A stretch of 64,000 bases of DNA from NCBI RefSeq assembly GCF_047511655.1, contig NC_133396.1, forward strand, positions 127,853,490 to 127,917,489, read 5' to 3'. Below are positions 33,446-45,035 of this stretch, piece after piece. Position 1 is the first letter of the stretch; the number at the start of each line of letters is the position of its first letter. The notes beneath the pieces are model-generated. The model worked only from the letters and a program-made list of their open reading frames with translations. It did not search any database and was not told where the DNA came from. This DNA comes from Castor canadensis (Eukaryota; Chordata; Mammalia; Rodentia; Castoridae). Both the position numbers and the translations under genes were made by a program.

Positions 33446-33922
33446 TTAGTGCTGGGGTACATGTGCTCTACCACTGAGCACCCAGCCCCTTGATGCTATT
33501 GTTGCTCAGAGAGGGAAATGGATTACATAGGGTCGCATGGCAGTGAGTAGAGACACACAAACTAGGTCTTTCCTCTCTCAGGTTTCTCCTCACCCAGGGC
33601 TGCTTATAATTAAATTGCATTTATCCAGATTTTACTTTATATGACAACAAAACAATATCCCAAGAAATCCTTTCGCAGTACTAGGGACTGAACCCAGGGC
33701 CTCACACATCCTAAGCAAGAATTCTACCACTTGAATCCAGCCCCTGAACTCACTTCTTTTTTTTCTTTTGCGGCACTGGGGCTTGAACTCAGTACACCTT
33801 GAGCCACTCCACCAGCCCTTTTTTTCTGTGTGTTGGGTTTTTTTCAAGATAGGGTCTTGTGAACTATTTGCCTGAGGTGGCTTTGAACTGTGATCCTCCT
33901 GATCTTTGCCTCCCCTATGTAG
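33446..33922 (-). repeat. three antisense SINE pieces
   Basis: An ID piece (33,446-33,490, GCTCTACCACTGAGCACCCA), an ID element (33,677-33,752, GGGACTGAACCCAGGGCCTC) and a composite SINE (33,755-33,922, CTTGAACTCAGTACACCTTG then CCTCCTGATCTTTGCCTCC). Confidence 0.75.
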
Positions 33923-34690
33923 TACTTCCTCAAGTTACTCAAATTCTCTTCCCAAGAGATAGTTATTTATCTTCTTATTGGGTTCTAGACTCTCTTTCAA
34001 GTACATAATTCTACAACTCTAGTATTGTCTCCTGGAGAATTCTGCTCAGGATTGTTGCAGTTTCATATTAATGAGAAAAAATTTAAAGATCCCACATCTT
34101 TTTTAATTCTGATTTTTTTTTTTTTTTAAACTCTAGTGAACCCACGACAGACTGGAGTGGTAGCATCTTAAATGTTTCCTTGAGGCCAGGCAAGGGGAAG
34201 CTTGGCAGCTGTTTCCATGGGAGCCTTGGCTGGGGAGCTGTGGCCATTTGAGCAAGACAGTGTGGCTTGAGACCAAGAGGCAGAGGACCAGGTGTTGATC
34301 TTCACAGTGTGACAGGCTAGAAAAAAAGAAAGGAAGGACGGCAGCAGAAGAGCACTAGGTCCACGTTTGAGGAAAAGGTACTTGGAGATCAGAGATCATA
34401 GCTATTATGCAAATGAGGAGCTGGCCAAGTTTTGGGCGGAGCCTCTAGGAAAACTGCTTCTGGAGACCAGTACTCGTAAAAAGGTACCCAGTGTCAAATT
34501 TTGGAATGTAACATATTGTATGAACATGTTTTTGGTTTTTTTCCTACCTGAGTTGGGTTACAGGATCCTCTGCTTCCCCTCCCCCCTTAGGTGGGAAAGA
34601 GTGTGAAGTGCCAAGACAGCCTCCCCCACCTACACCTCCCTCCTCAAGGAAGGGTTTTTTCCGGCATCACTAGCATAATTATGGGGATAT
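33923..34690. other. PIK3C2B upstream flank, nothing recognised
   Basis: A T-run near 34,113 is the only simple feature. CTTAGGTGGGAAAGAGTG and the sequence around GCATAATTATG near 34,670 are of unknown role. Confidence 0.4.
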
Positions 34691-35800
34691 TCCTGAATAT
34701 ATAACTGAACCTCCGCCCTGTGTCACTTCTAGCAGAATGATTTGCCTTGCTTTCATCTGATCCAAAACCAAGGGGTTCCAGCAGGGAAAAGTAGACCATC
34801 TGCAAAAACCCTCACGCAAGTGGGATGCGGGAATCCTGGCTCGGGGGTTTGCAGAGCAGCATTTGATGCCAGCGCGTTTCTCTTCCCCCACGCACGGTGC
34901 GGAGGGCGGGAGAAGAGAGGGCCAGCGAGCGAGCGAGCAAGCGAGCGAGGGAGGTGGGGAGGGAGCGAGGGAGGGGAGATCGCGGCCGGGGTTCCCGCCG
35001 CCGCCGCCCCGCCCTCGGCTCGCGGCGATTCAGCGTTGCGGCTGGAGCAGGCGGCGGGGCGGCAGTCTGTCCAGGCCGGGTCTGGCCGAGCCTCGCGTCG
35101 GCGTGCAGTGCGCCGGCTGTCCGGGAGATGGCTTCTCCGCTCTCGCTCGCTGCTCCCGCTATTGTCTCACCCGGGGTTGCCTGATTGCGAGCTCGTGCTT
35201 GCTCTCGGCGGAGAGCACCCCCATCCTGGGCTGGTCCTTGCCTCTTTCGCTGCTTGCCCCCTGCTCCGGGGACCCAGGGCCGGCGGGAGGCGGGAGAGGG
35301 AAGCGGCCGGGGAGCAGGCGGAGCGCGGCCCGCCGGCCACCCCACATCGCGCTGGTGCAAGGGACGCCTGGAGCAGCACAGCGAGCAGCCCACGTCGCCG
35401 AGCTCACCACCCGTCGGGTGTTGCAGCACAGCCCGCAACCAGCGCAGGTAGGACACGCACGCATCCCGGAGCACCAGCCTGGGGGTCTGCAGAGTACCCG
35501 CGAGCCGCGGCAGCAGAGGTCAAGGGGCTCCCTCTCCAACATGGCAACAGCGAGGGGCAACAATGGAAGCGCCGAGGCTGCCCCGCGGCGGGCTGAGCGG
35601 TGATCGCCGTGCAAGCCGAGCTCCAGCCCCGGCGCCCAGCAGGTTGCTCACCCCCAGCCCCACTGCGCGCCCACAACGCGGGGCCTCGCGGGCCGGGCAC
35701 CTCCAGCCACCTCCTTCTCTCCCAACACACTTCCTGGCTTCTCAGCTGCAGGGCGATCGGAGCCAACCAACGGCTTTAGGGTTTGTTTATTTGTTTGTTT
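34690..35800 (+). promoter_or_regulatory. PIK3C2B: CpG island promoter of PIK3C2B
   Basis: GC content and CpG frequency are high from about 34,860 to 35,720. A purine-rich (GAGC)n-like stretch (34,924-34,960) and GC-box-like GGGGCGG/CCGCCC motifs are present. It lies about 21 kb upstream of the first coding exon of PIK3C2B in the same orientation, as expected for the main promoter. Long frames run across the island in several registers on both strands (up to 284 codons). I take these as products of GC-richness, since none shows a domain and they overlap each other. Confidence 0.7.
34950..35447 (+). other. PIK3C2B: candidate non-coding exon 1 of PIK3C2B
   Basis: The sequence ACCAGCGCAG is followed by GTAGGA at 35,448, a reasonable splice donor within the CpG island. 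The transcription start is not visible in sequence alone, so 34,950 is a placeholder. Its partner acceptor would be at 56,385 before the coding exon. Confidence 0.45.
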
Positions 35801-37483
35801 AAGACGAGAAATAAAAAGCAAAATGTGTCCTAGAGTGGGGGTGATGGGATGGTGCCTTCTCGTGCAGTGGACGAAGAGTCAGCTTCCAGTCTAGGGACTA
35901 TATACATTTTTTTTTAGGCAGGCAGAGGATAGAATTGGTTTCTCCCTTATAAGGCTACTGCAGCAAAGGGAGACAGTAAGCTTGGAAGAGGGAGAGGGAC
36001 CCTCAGGCCTGGAGTTCCTCGGCATTCAGGGAAGGCGCTGCTCTCCTAGCCTGTACTTGTCTCCCATTTTCGGCTCCCAACAGCCATGGCTTTGATGTTG
36101 GGGGGGTGCAATCACAGCAGGAAGCTCAGACAAGGCTGCCAAGTTGGGGTGGGGAGCCCAGGGGCTTGGCAGGCTCCTGGATTGTGGAAAGAGGTTACCA
36201 AATGCATGAGGTTAGTGTACACACCCTAGTTGTCGGAGGTAAAAATGTGTGTGCTTGGAATCTGCCATCATTTTGCTCCTTCAAGCCAACCTTCTCTCCC
36301 TCCATCTCCACTTTCTTTGGGAGTCTTTGTGGCCTCCTTGGCCCAGTCCCACCAGTCATGCCTGAGGTGGAATCTCTATTGTCTCTTGCTGCCCCGATGA
36401 TGTTTTTTTTCCTCAACTCTGTTGGGGAGTTCTGTGTCCTGGGGTGGCTACTCTCAGCAGGCACCAGAGATTCTTTAGCACACAGCTACCCAGGCTCTCA
36501 GAATTGAGCCAGTGCTGCCCCTCCTTTTCTAAACTACCTGATTGTCTGGGATATGGCCAAGCAGATGTAAGCAATTTGCACTGAATTCCAGCCCTGAATC
36601 CTGAATGAAAACTTATTCTATTGCTGTTCTAGGTTTTGGAAAGATACTAGGAAAAGAAATGGCCCAGAGGTGGCCACCTTGACCCCCAAGTTCTCTCCCT
36701 CTCGCCAACTGTAGGAAGGTCTCCCTGAGCACAGAGGCCGTGAGCCTTTGGAATCTGAGCTCCTCCAGAGCCTGGCAGTCCCTTCTGGGGTTGCATCCAT
36801 GGAAAAATTAAGTCAAGGCACATTTTATAGCTCTGCCTGGCAGCCAGCTTCTGAAGGAGACAGTGGCTCTGAGCCGGCTCCCTAGACCCAGGCTGTAGCT
36901 GCTTCTCTTTTGGCTGGTGGGTGAGCCCAAGGTTTGATTTCCATGGCTCTGAGCTTGCTTTGCTGAGTGTGCATGGGTGTGTATGTCTGACTCTGATCAG
37001 GCTCTCAGGTCTGGCCAGACGGCAGCTTGTCCATTTTCCTCTCCACTAGAAGTGTGGATGAGGGAGAGTCAAGGACGTGTGTGAGATGAGGGAGAGTCGG
37101 TTTATCTAGGTCCTGGGGCATTTTTCTGGGATGCTCCTTTGGACTTGCCTAGTGATCTGGAATGCCTGTGTCTTTGTCATGACCTACTTGTGTTCTAACA
37201 AATACTCCACACCCTTGTGGGCCTTTGGTCTCTTCTGGGGTGCCCTCCCCCCACAACCTGGACCCAGTACTTTGCAGTTGTCTCAGATCTGTGGTCCTTC
37301 AGCCTAATAGTCTTGTCTGGGCCCCCAGGGAGAAAAATGAGGAAGTTTCTGTTTCCTTTGGGGTTTGTAAAGGGCCATAAAATTCAAGCTCCTGTGCTCC
37401 TAGGATGTGAACTTGGACAACACGATATGGGATGGTAGAGAAAGCAGTGTCATGAGGCCCAGGTGTGTGTGTGGGGGGGTTGT

Positions 37484-37562
37484 TTTTGGATGGTACTAGT
37501 GTTTGAACTCAGCCACATGCTAGGCATGCTCCCTACCACTTGAGCTACTCCACCAGCCAGAG
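37484..37562 (-). repeat. ID SINE, antisense
   Basis: GTGTTTGAACTCAGCCACAT, GCTAGGCATGCTCCCTACCA and TTGAGCTACTCCACCAGCC. Confidence 0.75.
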
Positions 37563-37574
37563 GCCCAGTATTGA

Positions 37575-37700
37575 GTCCTGGTGTAACTTCCTTCCTAGAT
37601 GCGTGACAATTTGTGAACCTAAGTTTTAGTTTGCATATTTGTAAAATGAGGGGAAAGGTATCTGTGGCTCATACAAGTGTGTAAGGATGAAATACACTCC
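37575..37700 (+). repeat. MIR SINE
   Basis: GAGTCCTGGTGTAACTTCCT, GTGACAATTTGTGAACC and TTTGTAAAATGAGGGGAAAG. Confidence 0.5.
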
Positions 37701-38562
37701 TTACCATGAAGGGAATGACCTGATGCATGCAAAGAACTTGGAAAACTGCAGCGTACTCTTCAAATGTTGGTTATTCATCTTGGACGGTAGCATCCATCAT
37801 TAAGGAGGGGCATATGGAGTAGGAAATGTTCCAGAACCTTTCCTTGTGACAATATGAAGGTAACTATTCCTGGGGCATTTCTCTTTAAACATAGTTGACA
37901 GAACGGGAACTGGGAAAGGCTGCTTAATCTCTGTAGGAAACTGGGGAAGGACAGACACCTTCCACAGGCTACTACCTATCTACAGGGTAATGCTGAGCTG
38001 GCAAATGGTATAATAACTAACACTTTCTGAGGCTACCCAGCTGAGAAATGACAGAGGTGAGATTTGAAGCAGGCACCCTCACTGTATATCCTGTGCTCAT
38101 ATCTCAGTGTCAAAGGTATTGGGTCTCAGAAGAACAGAAAGAAGCAGCAGAATTGTAGAAATCATTTGCATTCCTTGTATGGCCATGAAATGCCACCAGA
38201 TTGGGACCTGCCTTAAATAATAAACAAGGGTGGGGCCTAGGAGGCTATTTCTTCTGCCCAGCCTCAGTGCACCCAAGTACCTCCTTAATTCCCAGGTGTT
38301 TGGGGGGGGGAGCACATACATGTATTCCTTGAGGCTCCTGTTTTACTTGCTTTTCCCTACTTTTTTATTCTATCCCTTCCTTTTGTGGGAGGGAAAGACT
38401 TGGATAATCAGATCGAGTCATTTTGCTACCTTCTGGGCAACTCTGGTAGTAGATTTGAGTCTTGGGGAGCCCTGGGAAAATGAAGGCAGATTTCTTGTTA
38501 TAGTACTTTTTATTGGCTTTACTTTCCATCTGTTCTATAAAGTGAAACTTTAGGGATGACTC

Positions 38563-38652
38563 TTTTTTTTTTTTTTAGTAGTCCTAGGGTTTGAACTCAG
38601 GGCCTCACTCTTGCTAGGCAAGCACCATACTTGAGCCATACCCCCAGTCTTG
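38563..38652 (-). repeat. ID SINE, antisense
   Basis: T-run, GTTTGAACTCAGGGCCTCAC, GCTAGGCAAGCACCATACTT and GAGCCATACCCCCAG. Confidence 0.8.
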
Positions 38653-39599
38653 AGGGATGATTCTTGCATTTCTTATGATTGTACAAAGTGTTAGAACCAG
38701 AGAGGACCTTGAAGATGACTTTCTTGAGAAGTGGATCTTCCAAGGTCACAGGGTTACTAGCAACACTGGAAACTGATGCTCACTCCACCGATCACAGTGG
38801 AACCAATGAAAGGACCTGCCCTTCTGTCCTTTGGAGTCTTGTGCTAACCCTATAACTGACTTCCTTCCTCAGGAATTCTCTTCACTCAGAACATTGGTGA
38901 AATTCACTTACCTCATCACCCCGGTTAAGGGACTGAGGATTCTTCAGCAATGCATTACTTCATCTTCCTGAGCACCTTATAGGAAACCTCACCTAGCATC
39001 ATATTTCTAAGAGGCAAAGATCATTATTCTTTCCCTTTGTCTGTGTCACTCCTGCACTCTATACCTTTTTCAAAACATGCTTAACTCCCTTCATCCTGGG
39101 CCTTCTTCAAACCCTAGTCATTTCGAGACTAAGCATTGGCATCTCAATAGATTTCTCTCCTTTTCAGCAGTTCATCCTACTATGCTTTGCACTTAGGATA
39201 TGTCACTGCCCCACAGGGCCTGTCCTAGAGGTTAGATTCTATTTCATCTTCTCTTCTCCTTATTGTGGAGGTAGGTGCCGGGCTTGAATGCTGCTCCATA
39301 CACATAGTTCTTTCCCAACCCCCATGCTCACCGAGAATTAAGTGGAAGCATTCTCACCAACTGAGTCTTTCTCTTTTAGGCTAGTTGTATCCTTTGCAGC
39401 AAACCAGAAGGCATAAGGGTGAGGGAGAAAATGAGTAGAGGACAAAGGAGATTCCATTTTGAAGTATTACAGTTTGCCTTGCTGGGTAGAAGAAATAGGT
39501 AAGAGTTCTTCTTTTCTGGGTCACAAATTATCCTAGAGCCCAGATAATGGTAATGAGGAAGCCCTGCAGTGGTTGACATTTCCATCACAGACAGCACCC

Positions 39600-39641
39600 G
39601 ATACATTTCTGATCTGAATCGATACATTTCTGATCTGAATC
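39600..39641 (+). repeat. perfect 21-bp tandem duplication
   Basis: Two identical 21-base units lie head to tail (39,600-39,620 and 39,621-39,641; each begins GATACATTTC and ends CTGAATC). Confidence 0.95.
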
Positions 39642-39751
39642 GCTGTTAGGTCCTCCATAGTGGAAAGGAAGTTGAAGTGGGAGGAAGCAATTATATGTTC
39701 CCAAAGGGCTTTGTAGCCAGGGTGTCAGATTTCCACACTGAGGTCCAGTGA

Positions 39752-39980
39752 TTTTTTTTTTTTTTTAATGGCAGTAGGGTTTGAACTCAAGGTCTCATGC
39801 TTGCTAAGCAGGTGTTCTTATTGCTCCAGGCACTCCACCAGCCCTTTTTTGTGATTCGTTTTTTCAAGATAGGGTCTCTTTTACTGTTTTCCCCAGGGCT
39901 GGCTTTGAACCGTGATCCTCCTGATCTTTGCCTCCTGAATAGCTAGTATTACATGAGTGAGCCACTGGCACCTAACTCAG
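39752..39980 (-). repeat. composite B1-ID SINE, antisense
   Basis: T-run, GTTTGAACTCAAGGTCTCAT, CACTCCACCAGCCC, the B1 body and GTGAGCCACTGGCACCTAAC. Confidence 0.85.
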
Positions 39981-40007
39981 ATTTTTTTTTAATTAAGAGA
40001 AAAATAG

Positions 40008-40200
40008 GGCTAGGTGCTGTTGGTTCATGCCTTAATCTTAGCTACTCAGGATGTAAAGATCAGGAGCATTGAGGTTTGAAGGCAGCCCCTGGGAAAATAG
40101 TTTGTGAAAAGGGTTTGTGGAGTGGCTCAAGTGGTAGAGCACCTGCCTAGCAAGCATGAGGCCCTGAGTTTAAACTCCAGTACCATCAAAAAAAAAAAAA
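40008..40200 (+). repeat. composite B1-ID SINE
   Basis: GCTAGGTGCTGTTGGTTCAT head; the tail GTGGAGTGGCTCAAGTGGTA reads more like a full ID than in most copies. Confidence 0.85.
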
Positions 40201-40424
40201 TAAAAATAGATCCCCAATAAATGTATACTATTATGATTTAGCTATTAAAAATAATAAGTAATAAAAATCAAAAATTAAATTAGAGAGATAGAGAAAAGAA
40301 AAATAAAAAAGAGGAGAGAAATACATAGGTCCTTGACAGGAGAGTTTGAACTACAGAATGGTTTCAGAAAGTTTGCACCTTTTCAGAAGTGTGCTTTTTT
40401 TTCTTTTCTTTTTTTTTAAGGGGA

Positions 40425-40715
40425 TGGGGACAGAGCCTCACTATGTCGCTAAGCTGGCCTCAAACTTTTTTTTTTTTTTTTAACTCAGGGCCTTCACCTT
40501 GAGCCACTCCACCGGCCCAATTTTTTTGTGATAGGGGTTTTCGAGATAGGGTCTCAAGAACTATTTGCTCTGGCTGACTTCCAACTGCAATCCTCCTGAT
40601 CTCTGCCTCCTGAGTAGCTAAGATTATAGGCATGAGCCATAAGCACCTGACTGGCCTAAAACTCTTGGTACTCCTGCCTTAGCTTCCTTAGTGCTGGGAT
40701 TACAGGTGGTTACCC
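40425..40715 (-). repeat. B1 SINE split by a nested composite SINE
   Basis: Antisense B1 starts at 40,425 (AGAGCCTCACTATGTCGCTAA) and resumes at 40,652 (GGTACTCCTGCCTTAGCTTC, GTGCTGGGATTACAGG). Between them lies an antisense composite B1-ID SINE (about 40,468-40,650). The B1 word TGGCCTCAAACT/TGGCCTAAAACT is repeated on both sides as the target duplication. Confidence 0.85.
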
Positions 40716-40751
40716 TCATCTCCAGCAGAGATATGTATTTGAAGAGCAGAG

Positions 40752-40852
40752 GTTTTTTTTGTCTTGTTTTGTTTTCCTTGTGGTACTATGGTTTGAACTC
40801 AGGGCCTCATGCTTGTTAGGCAGGCACTCTATCACTTGAGCCACCCCACCCT
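40752..40852 (-). repeat. ID SINE, antisense
   Basis: TATGGTTTGAACTCAGGGCC, TGTTAGGCAGGCACTCTATC and ACTTGAGCCACCCCACCC. Confidence 0.8.
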
Positions 40853-40974
40853 GAGAGATACATTTTTGAGTATCCTGTAGCAGATGATCCCAACAAAGAG
40901 GGCAAAAGTTTAAATGTGTAGAAGAGCACATGATAAACAGTCAGAGGGTTTGCCCATCTGTAATGTTATTTATT

Positions 40975-41180
40975 TATTTTCTCAGTACTGGGGTTTGAAC
41001 TCATGGTCTCACACTTGGTAGACAGGCACTCTACCATTTGAGCCACTCAGCCAGCCCTTTTTTGTGTTGGTGTTTTGGAGATAGGATTTCTCAAACTATT
41101 TGCCCTGACTGGCTTTGAACTGTGATCCTCCTGATCTCCCAAGTAGCTAGGATTACAGGTGTGAATCACCAGCACCTGGC
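40975..41180 (-). repeat. composite B1-ID SINE, antisense
   Basis: TACTGGGGTTTGAACTCATG, GAGCCACTCAGCCAGCCC, the B1 body and GAATCACCAGCACCTGGC. Confidence 0.85.
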
Positions 41181-41229
41181 TGTAATGTTAGCGGTGTGTT
41201 AATTTTGTCTCCCCACTCCCCAATCACAG

Positions 41230-41342
41230 AGGAAATGGATGATATGGATTCTGATAAAATTGTGTCTTCCCCTTTTACAGATGAGAAACTGAGATTTAGC
41301 AAGATTAAGAAACATGCCCAAGATTGTACAGCTAATTGGAGA
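41230..41342 (-). repeat. MIR SINE, antisense
   Basis: TTTTACAGATGAGAAACTGA, GCCCAAGATTGTACAGCTAA. Confidence 0.6.
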
Positions 41343-41357
41343 AGAACCTAAATTGGG

Positions 41358-41445
41358 TTTTTTTTTTTATTTGCAATGCTGGGATTTGAACCCCAGGCCT
41401 CGTGCATGGTAGGCAAACCTCCTACCATGGATCTGTTACACCCAC
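41358..41445 (-). repeat. ID SINE, antisense
   Basis: T-run, ATTTGAACCCCAGGCCTCGT and GGTAGGCAAACCTCCTACCA. Confidence 0.7.
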
Positions 41446-41679
41446 AGATCTAGGCCCATTTGAATCTAGGTTAGTATACCTCCAGAACCTGTGTTCCTTC
41501 TGTGCTGTGTTGAAGGGACCTATTAAAAAAAAAAAAATGTCAAGGGGACCAAGGTCCTGCATGAGGTGGACCTTTCCCAAGAGCCAGGTGACCACACAAA
41601 GGGCTGTCGAAGTCATTTCTGGGAAAGGATATACTCACAAAGTGTTAAGTCTGTCAGATAATGAAAAAAAGGAACTCGT

Positions 41680-42200
41680 TCATTTATTCATTCATTCAAC
41701 AAATGTTGTTTTGAGTGCTTGCCAGTGACTTTAGGTACTTCTTTTTTTCCTTTTTCTTCTTCTTTTTTCTCTTTTGTGCTGAAGATTGAACCCAGGGCAT
41801 TGTGCATGCTAAGAAAACACTCTGTCACTAAAATACAGCCCCCCTAGACTTTAGGTACTTCCAATGACTGGGGCAGACAGCCTCCCAGAAATTGTCATTG
41901 AGTGGAGAAGACAGGCAAGTAAATAAGCTATGGTGGGGGAAATATGGCATGCTTTGTGAACTCATAAGTGGGGCGTTTTGGTGGTCAGATCTCTTGAAGG
42001 AAGTTGTTAGCTGAGATCTGAACAGGGAGTAGGAATTGAGGCAGGATGGGGAACGAAGTGTGTGGTGTGAGCTGAAAGTAGCTGAATCCGCCCAGAGCCA
42101 TCAGTGGAGTTGGACTCTTACCACTAGGTATTGAGGTACGCACTGACTCTCTTCTAAGTGTGCAGAGTGAAGGAGACATGCAGTCCCCGTGATCATGGAG
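41680..42200 (-). mobile_element. L2 LINE 3' region, antisense, with ID insertion
   Basis: ATTCATTCATTCAACAAATG then (after an ID) CAAGTAAATAAGCTATGG and GCTGAGATCTGAACAGGGAG match antisense L2. The ID at 41,740-41,845 is flanked by the target duplication GACTTTAGGTACTTC. Confidence 0.65.
41740..41845 (-). repeat. ID SINE, antisense, with 15-bp target duplication
   Basis: GAAGATTGAACCCAGGGCAT and CACTAAAATACAGCCCCCC. GACTTTAGGTACTTC occurs on both sides. Confidence 0.8.
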
Positions 42201-42489
42201 TTCATGTTCTGAGATAACTGTTCACTAAGAATACGTTAAACCAAGCTTTATTTTACTGACTGCATTCTACCCTGGTAAATGAGGGAATTACTCGGAGATG
42301 TACTTTGGCTGAACTCAAGGAAAGTGTGAGAAGGACTCTCATGATCTTCCTATGGGTGAGGTGGAGTAGAGACGCTCGGTTAATTTTTCATTCAACAGAA
42401 GCATCCTCGGTGCCTGTGCACATTCATTCTTACATCTATTCGTTCCTCAAACGAAGGCTAGTGACAGTTCAGATGGTGGTAAGAATATG

Positions 42490-42574
42490 GTTGTGGATCC
42501 CTTGGGTTCAAAGCCTGGCTCCATCACTTATAAGCTGTATGACCCTGGGAAGGTCACTTAATTTATCTGTGTTT
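42490..42574 (+). repeat. MIR SINE
   Basis: GGTTCAAAGCCTGGCTCCAT, TTATAAGCTGTATGACCCTG and AGGTCACTTAATTTATCTG are a good MIR core. Confidence 0.75.
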
Positions 42575-42668
42575 TAGGACTGGGGATTGGCTCAGTCGTA
42601 GAGTGCTTGCCCAGCATGGGGGAGACCCTGGGTTCCATCCCCAGCACCAACAAAAAATAAATAAATGA
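42575..42668 (+). repeat. ID SINE
   Basis: TTAGGACTGGGGATTGGCTC, CCTGGGTTCCATCCCCAGCA and an (AAAT)n tail. It cuts the MIR short. Confidence 0.8.
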
Positions 42669-43141
42669 ATGATCATGCTTCATGACCTGTGAAGATAGGT
42701 AAAATAGGGAGAGAGAATAGTACCTGAGGTAATTAATGAAGTATATAGAGTAATGGCTGATTTGTACAAATGGTGGTTCAGCAGCTGATGGTTGTTACAG
42801 TTATTTTCTCATCCCTCAAAGGCATGTTTGTGCTAAATCTAGGGATACAATCGTGAATCCAGTGTGCTCTCTGACTTGAGAGAACCTCATTGTACCCCAC
42901 TCCTACCAAATGCAGGTGAGTGGGTAAATTTCTTCATGGAGGTAGGTGATGAGTGGATTATGATTTGGTGCTCTGAGAGTTAGTTTAATCTAGGCAGCAT
43001 TTCACAAAAATATAGAAATTTGGAAGTCTCTAAACTCTGAGACTCTGGTAAATACTATGGGGTGTCTACCTGGAAAAATACATTACAATTTTGCTTTCAG
43101 AACTTCTGCTCCTATGTCAGAGGTGTTGGTCAGATCACCCT

Positions 43142-43265
43142 CAGAGCACAGTATTTTTTTTTTTTGTAGTAAAAATAATAGTAGTAAAGTTTATTAGGAA
43201 AGAAATTTAGTATAATAGGATAAAAGTGGAGGGAAATGGGAAAAAGAGAGACTCCAGAGCACAGT
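43142..43265 (-). mobile_element. retroposed polyadenylated fragment, probably from an LTR transcript
   Basis: An insert of about 102 bp has a T-run at its left end (poly-A on the minus strand) and is flanked by a perfect 11-bp duplication, CAGAGCACAGT, at 43,142-43,152 and 43,255-43,265. On the minus strand a polyadenylation signal (CCTAATAAACTTT) lies 27 bases before the A-run, in a context like an LTR R region. It is a fossil copy made by L1-type machinery. Confidence 0.65.
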
Positions 43266-43309
43266 GTTTAGAAGTTCTGTGATGAACATGTACCTTGTGT
43301 GAAACACTG

Positions 43310-43562
43310 TTGGCCTGGCACACCTGTAATCCCAGCTACTCAGGAGGCAGAGATCAGGAGGATCAAGGTTGGAAGCCAGCCCCAAGTAAATAGTTTGGGA
43401 GACCCTATCTTGAAAAAACCCATCACAAAAAAGGGCTAGTGGAGTGGCTCAAGTGGGAAGAGTGCCTGCCTAGCAAGTGTGAGGCCTTGAGTTCAAGCCC
43501 CAGTGCCAAAAAAATAAAAACATTGTGCTGAAGCCAGGGTTCCATCCCCAGCACTGCAAAAA
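43310..43562 (+). repeat. composite B1-ID SINE followed by an ID fragment
   Basis: TGGCACACCTGTAATCCCAG, GGGCTAGTGGAGTGGCTCAAG and GTTCAAGCCCCAGTGCC. A second ID end (GGTTCCATCCCCAGCACTGC) follows at 43,530-43,562. Confidence 0.8.
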
Positions 43563-43782
43563 CAGACAAATAAGCAACAAAAAAACAACATTGTGCTAAG
43601 TATAATGTGGGAGACATGATAATAAGAGGTAATTATCCTTAAGATTAGTGGGCCAATGTTTATAAAAATGCTTTGTAACTATAAATATCTACACAAATAA
43701 AAAGGGTTTTTTTCTTGTTGTTATTATTCTAACACTAGTAGGGATAACACAAAACAACACACAAATGCAGTAGGACACATTA

Positions 43783-43882
43783 AACTTTTTTTTTGGGGGG
43801 GGGGAGTACTGGGGTTTGAACTCAGAGCCTCATGCTTCTTAGGCAAACACGCTACCAGATGACCCACTCCACCAGCCCTACA
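43783..43882 (-). repeat. ID SINE, antisense
   Basis: TACTGGGGTTTGAACTCAGA, TTAGGCAAACACGCTACCAG and CCCACTCCACCAGCCC, preceded by T and G runs. Confidence 0.75.
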
Positions 43883-44467
43883 TTAAACATTTTCCAAAAT
43901 TCACTGTTGGTCAGAAGACCTGAATGCAGGCTGTAGTATAAGGCAGGCATTTGTAGAGAGCAGAGTGGGAACCAGTGGAGGAACCAGCATGAGTGCAGGT
44001 TTGTAGGAAAATTTGAGGCCCTCTGATGGAGACTATTACCCATCAGATTCTAGGGAGTGCAGGCAATTGGACTGAACTCCATGTGGAGGTTCTGAGATCT
44101 GATAAGGGAGGGGAGAACTGTTTTCCTTAGAAGAATGACATGAGCACAGCTGCCCAATAGGAAGACTGTCCTGGCAACAAAGAGCAGATATTAGGGGGCC
44201 AACAATGAAGTCCGACTAATTAGGGGGCTAGCTCAGACATTCAGGAATGAGAAAGGAATGGTAATTTTTGTGATACCCAAGAAAATAATTTTTCAGGTAA
44301 GAGAATAATTATTTGGATAAGAGAGATGGAAAATAATTTTTTGTGCTTTTTGTAAACCATTTCATTTAATAAAAGCCATCAGAAGCTTGAAAAGAAACAG
44401 ACCAATTTAAGAGAGGCTGGAACAGGAAGGCCAAGTCTTCCTTCCCCAGAGGATTTTAAAAATGGGG

Positions 44468-44492
44468 GAGAGATTGAGAGAGAGAGAGAGAG
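44468..44492 (+). repeat. (GA)n microsatellite
   Basis: About eleven GA units. Confidence 0.9.
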
Positions 44493-44879
44493 ACCCGAGA
44501 TGACTCAGGCTTAGACAAGCACTGGAGGAGGAGTCCACACGCCTGGACTCCACCCATGGTCCCACCTCTCCCACTGACCAGCTGTGTGGATTCAGGAAAG
44601 TCATCTCCCTTCTGGTCATTGGTTCTCTTATCTATAAAACTTTGTTTCGTTTGCTTGTTTATGCTTGTGTGTATGTGTGTGTATGTTGGATATTGAACCC
44701 AGGGTGCTTAGGGTCTTTTCTTTGAGTTGCCTGGGAGAGTGAATTTCTGAAGTGTGGAGGGAGATTGTTGCTGCTGTGTTCTGGAATAATTGCCACCATC
44801 AGTGTGAACATTGTGGTGGTGAGCCTGGGTTTCTGTGTCAGGATGGGAAAAAGATGAATTTTGAATTTACACAAGTTTC

Positions 44880-45035
44880 AGTTTAACTCTTGATCCTATC
44901 ATTTCCAGGTTGTGTGACCATGGGCAAATCACACAATCCCTTTCCTGTTTTCTAGAAATAATGTGGATAATAATATCTACACTTAAGGTCTGCTGTGAGG
45001 ATTAAATAAAACAATACCTGGCACAAGATACCAAA
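44880..45035 (+). repeat. MIR SINE
   Basis: GGTTGTGTGACCATGGGCAA, AATAATGTGGATAATAATA and CTGTGAGGATTAAATAAAAC. Confidence 0.75.

Noticed and set aside
34742-35603. Long overlapping open frames (up to 284 codons) in the CpG island, both strands
   Set aside because: They overlap in several frames at once, are rich in A/G/R/P/S without any domain, and arise where stop codons are rare because of GC content.
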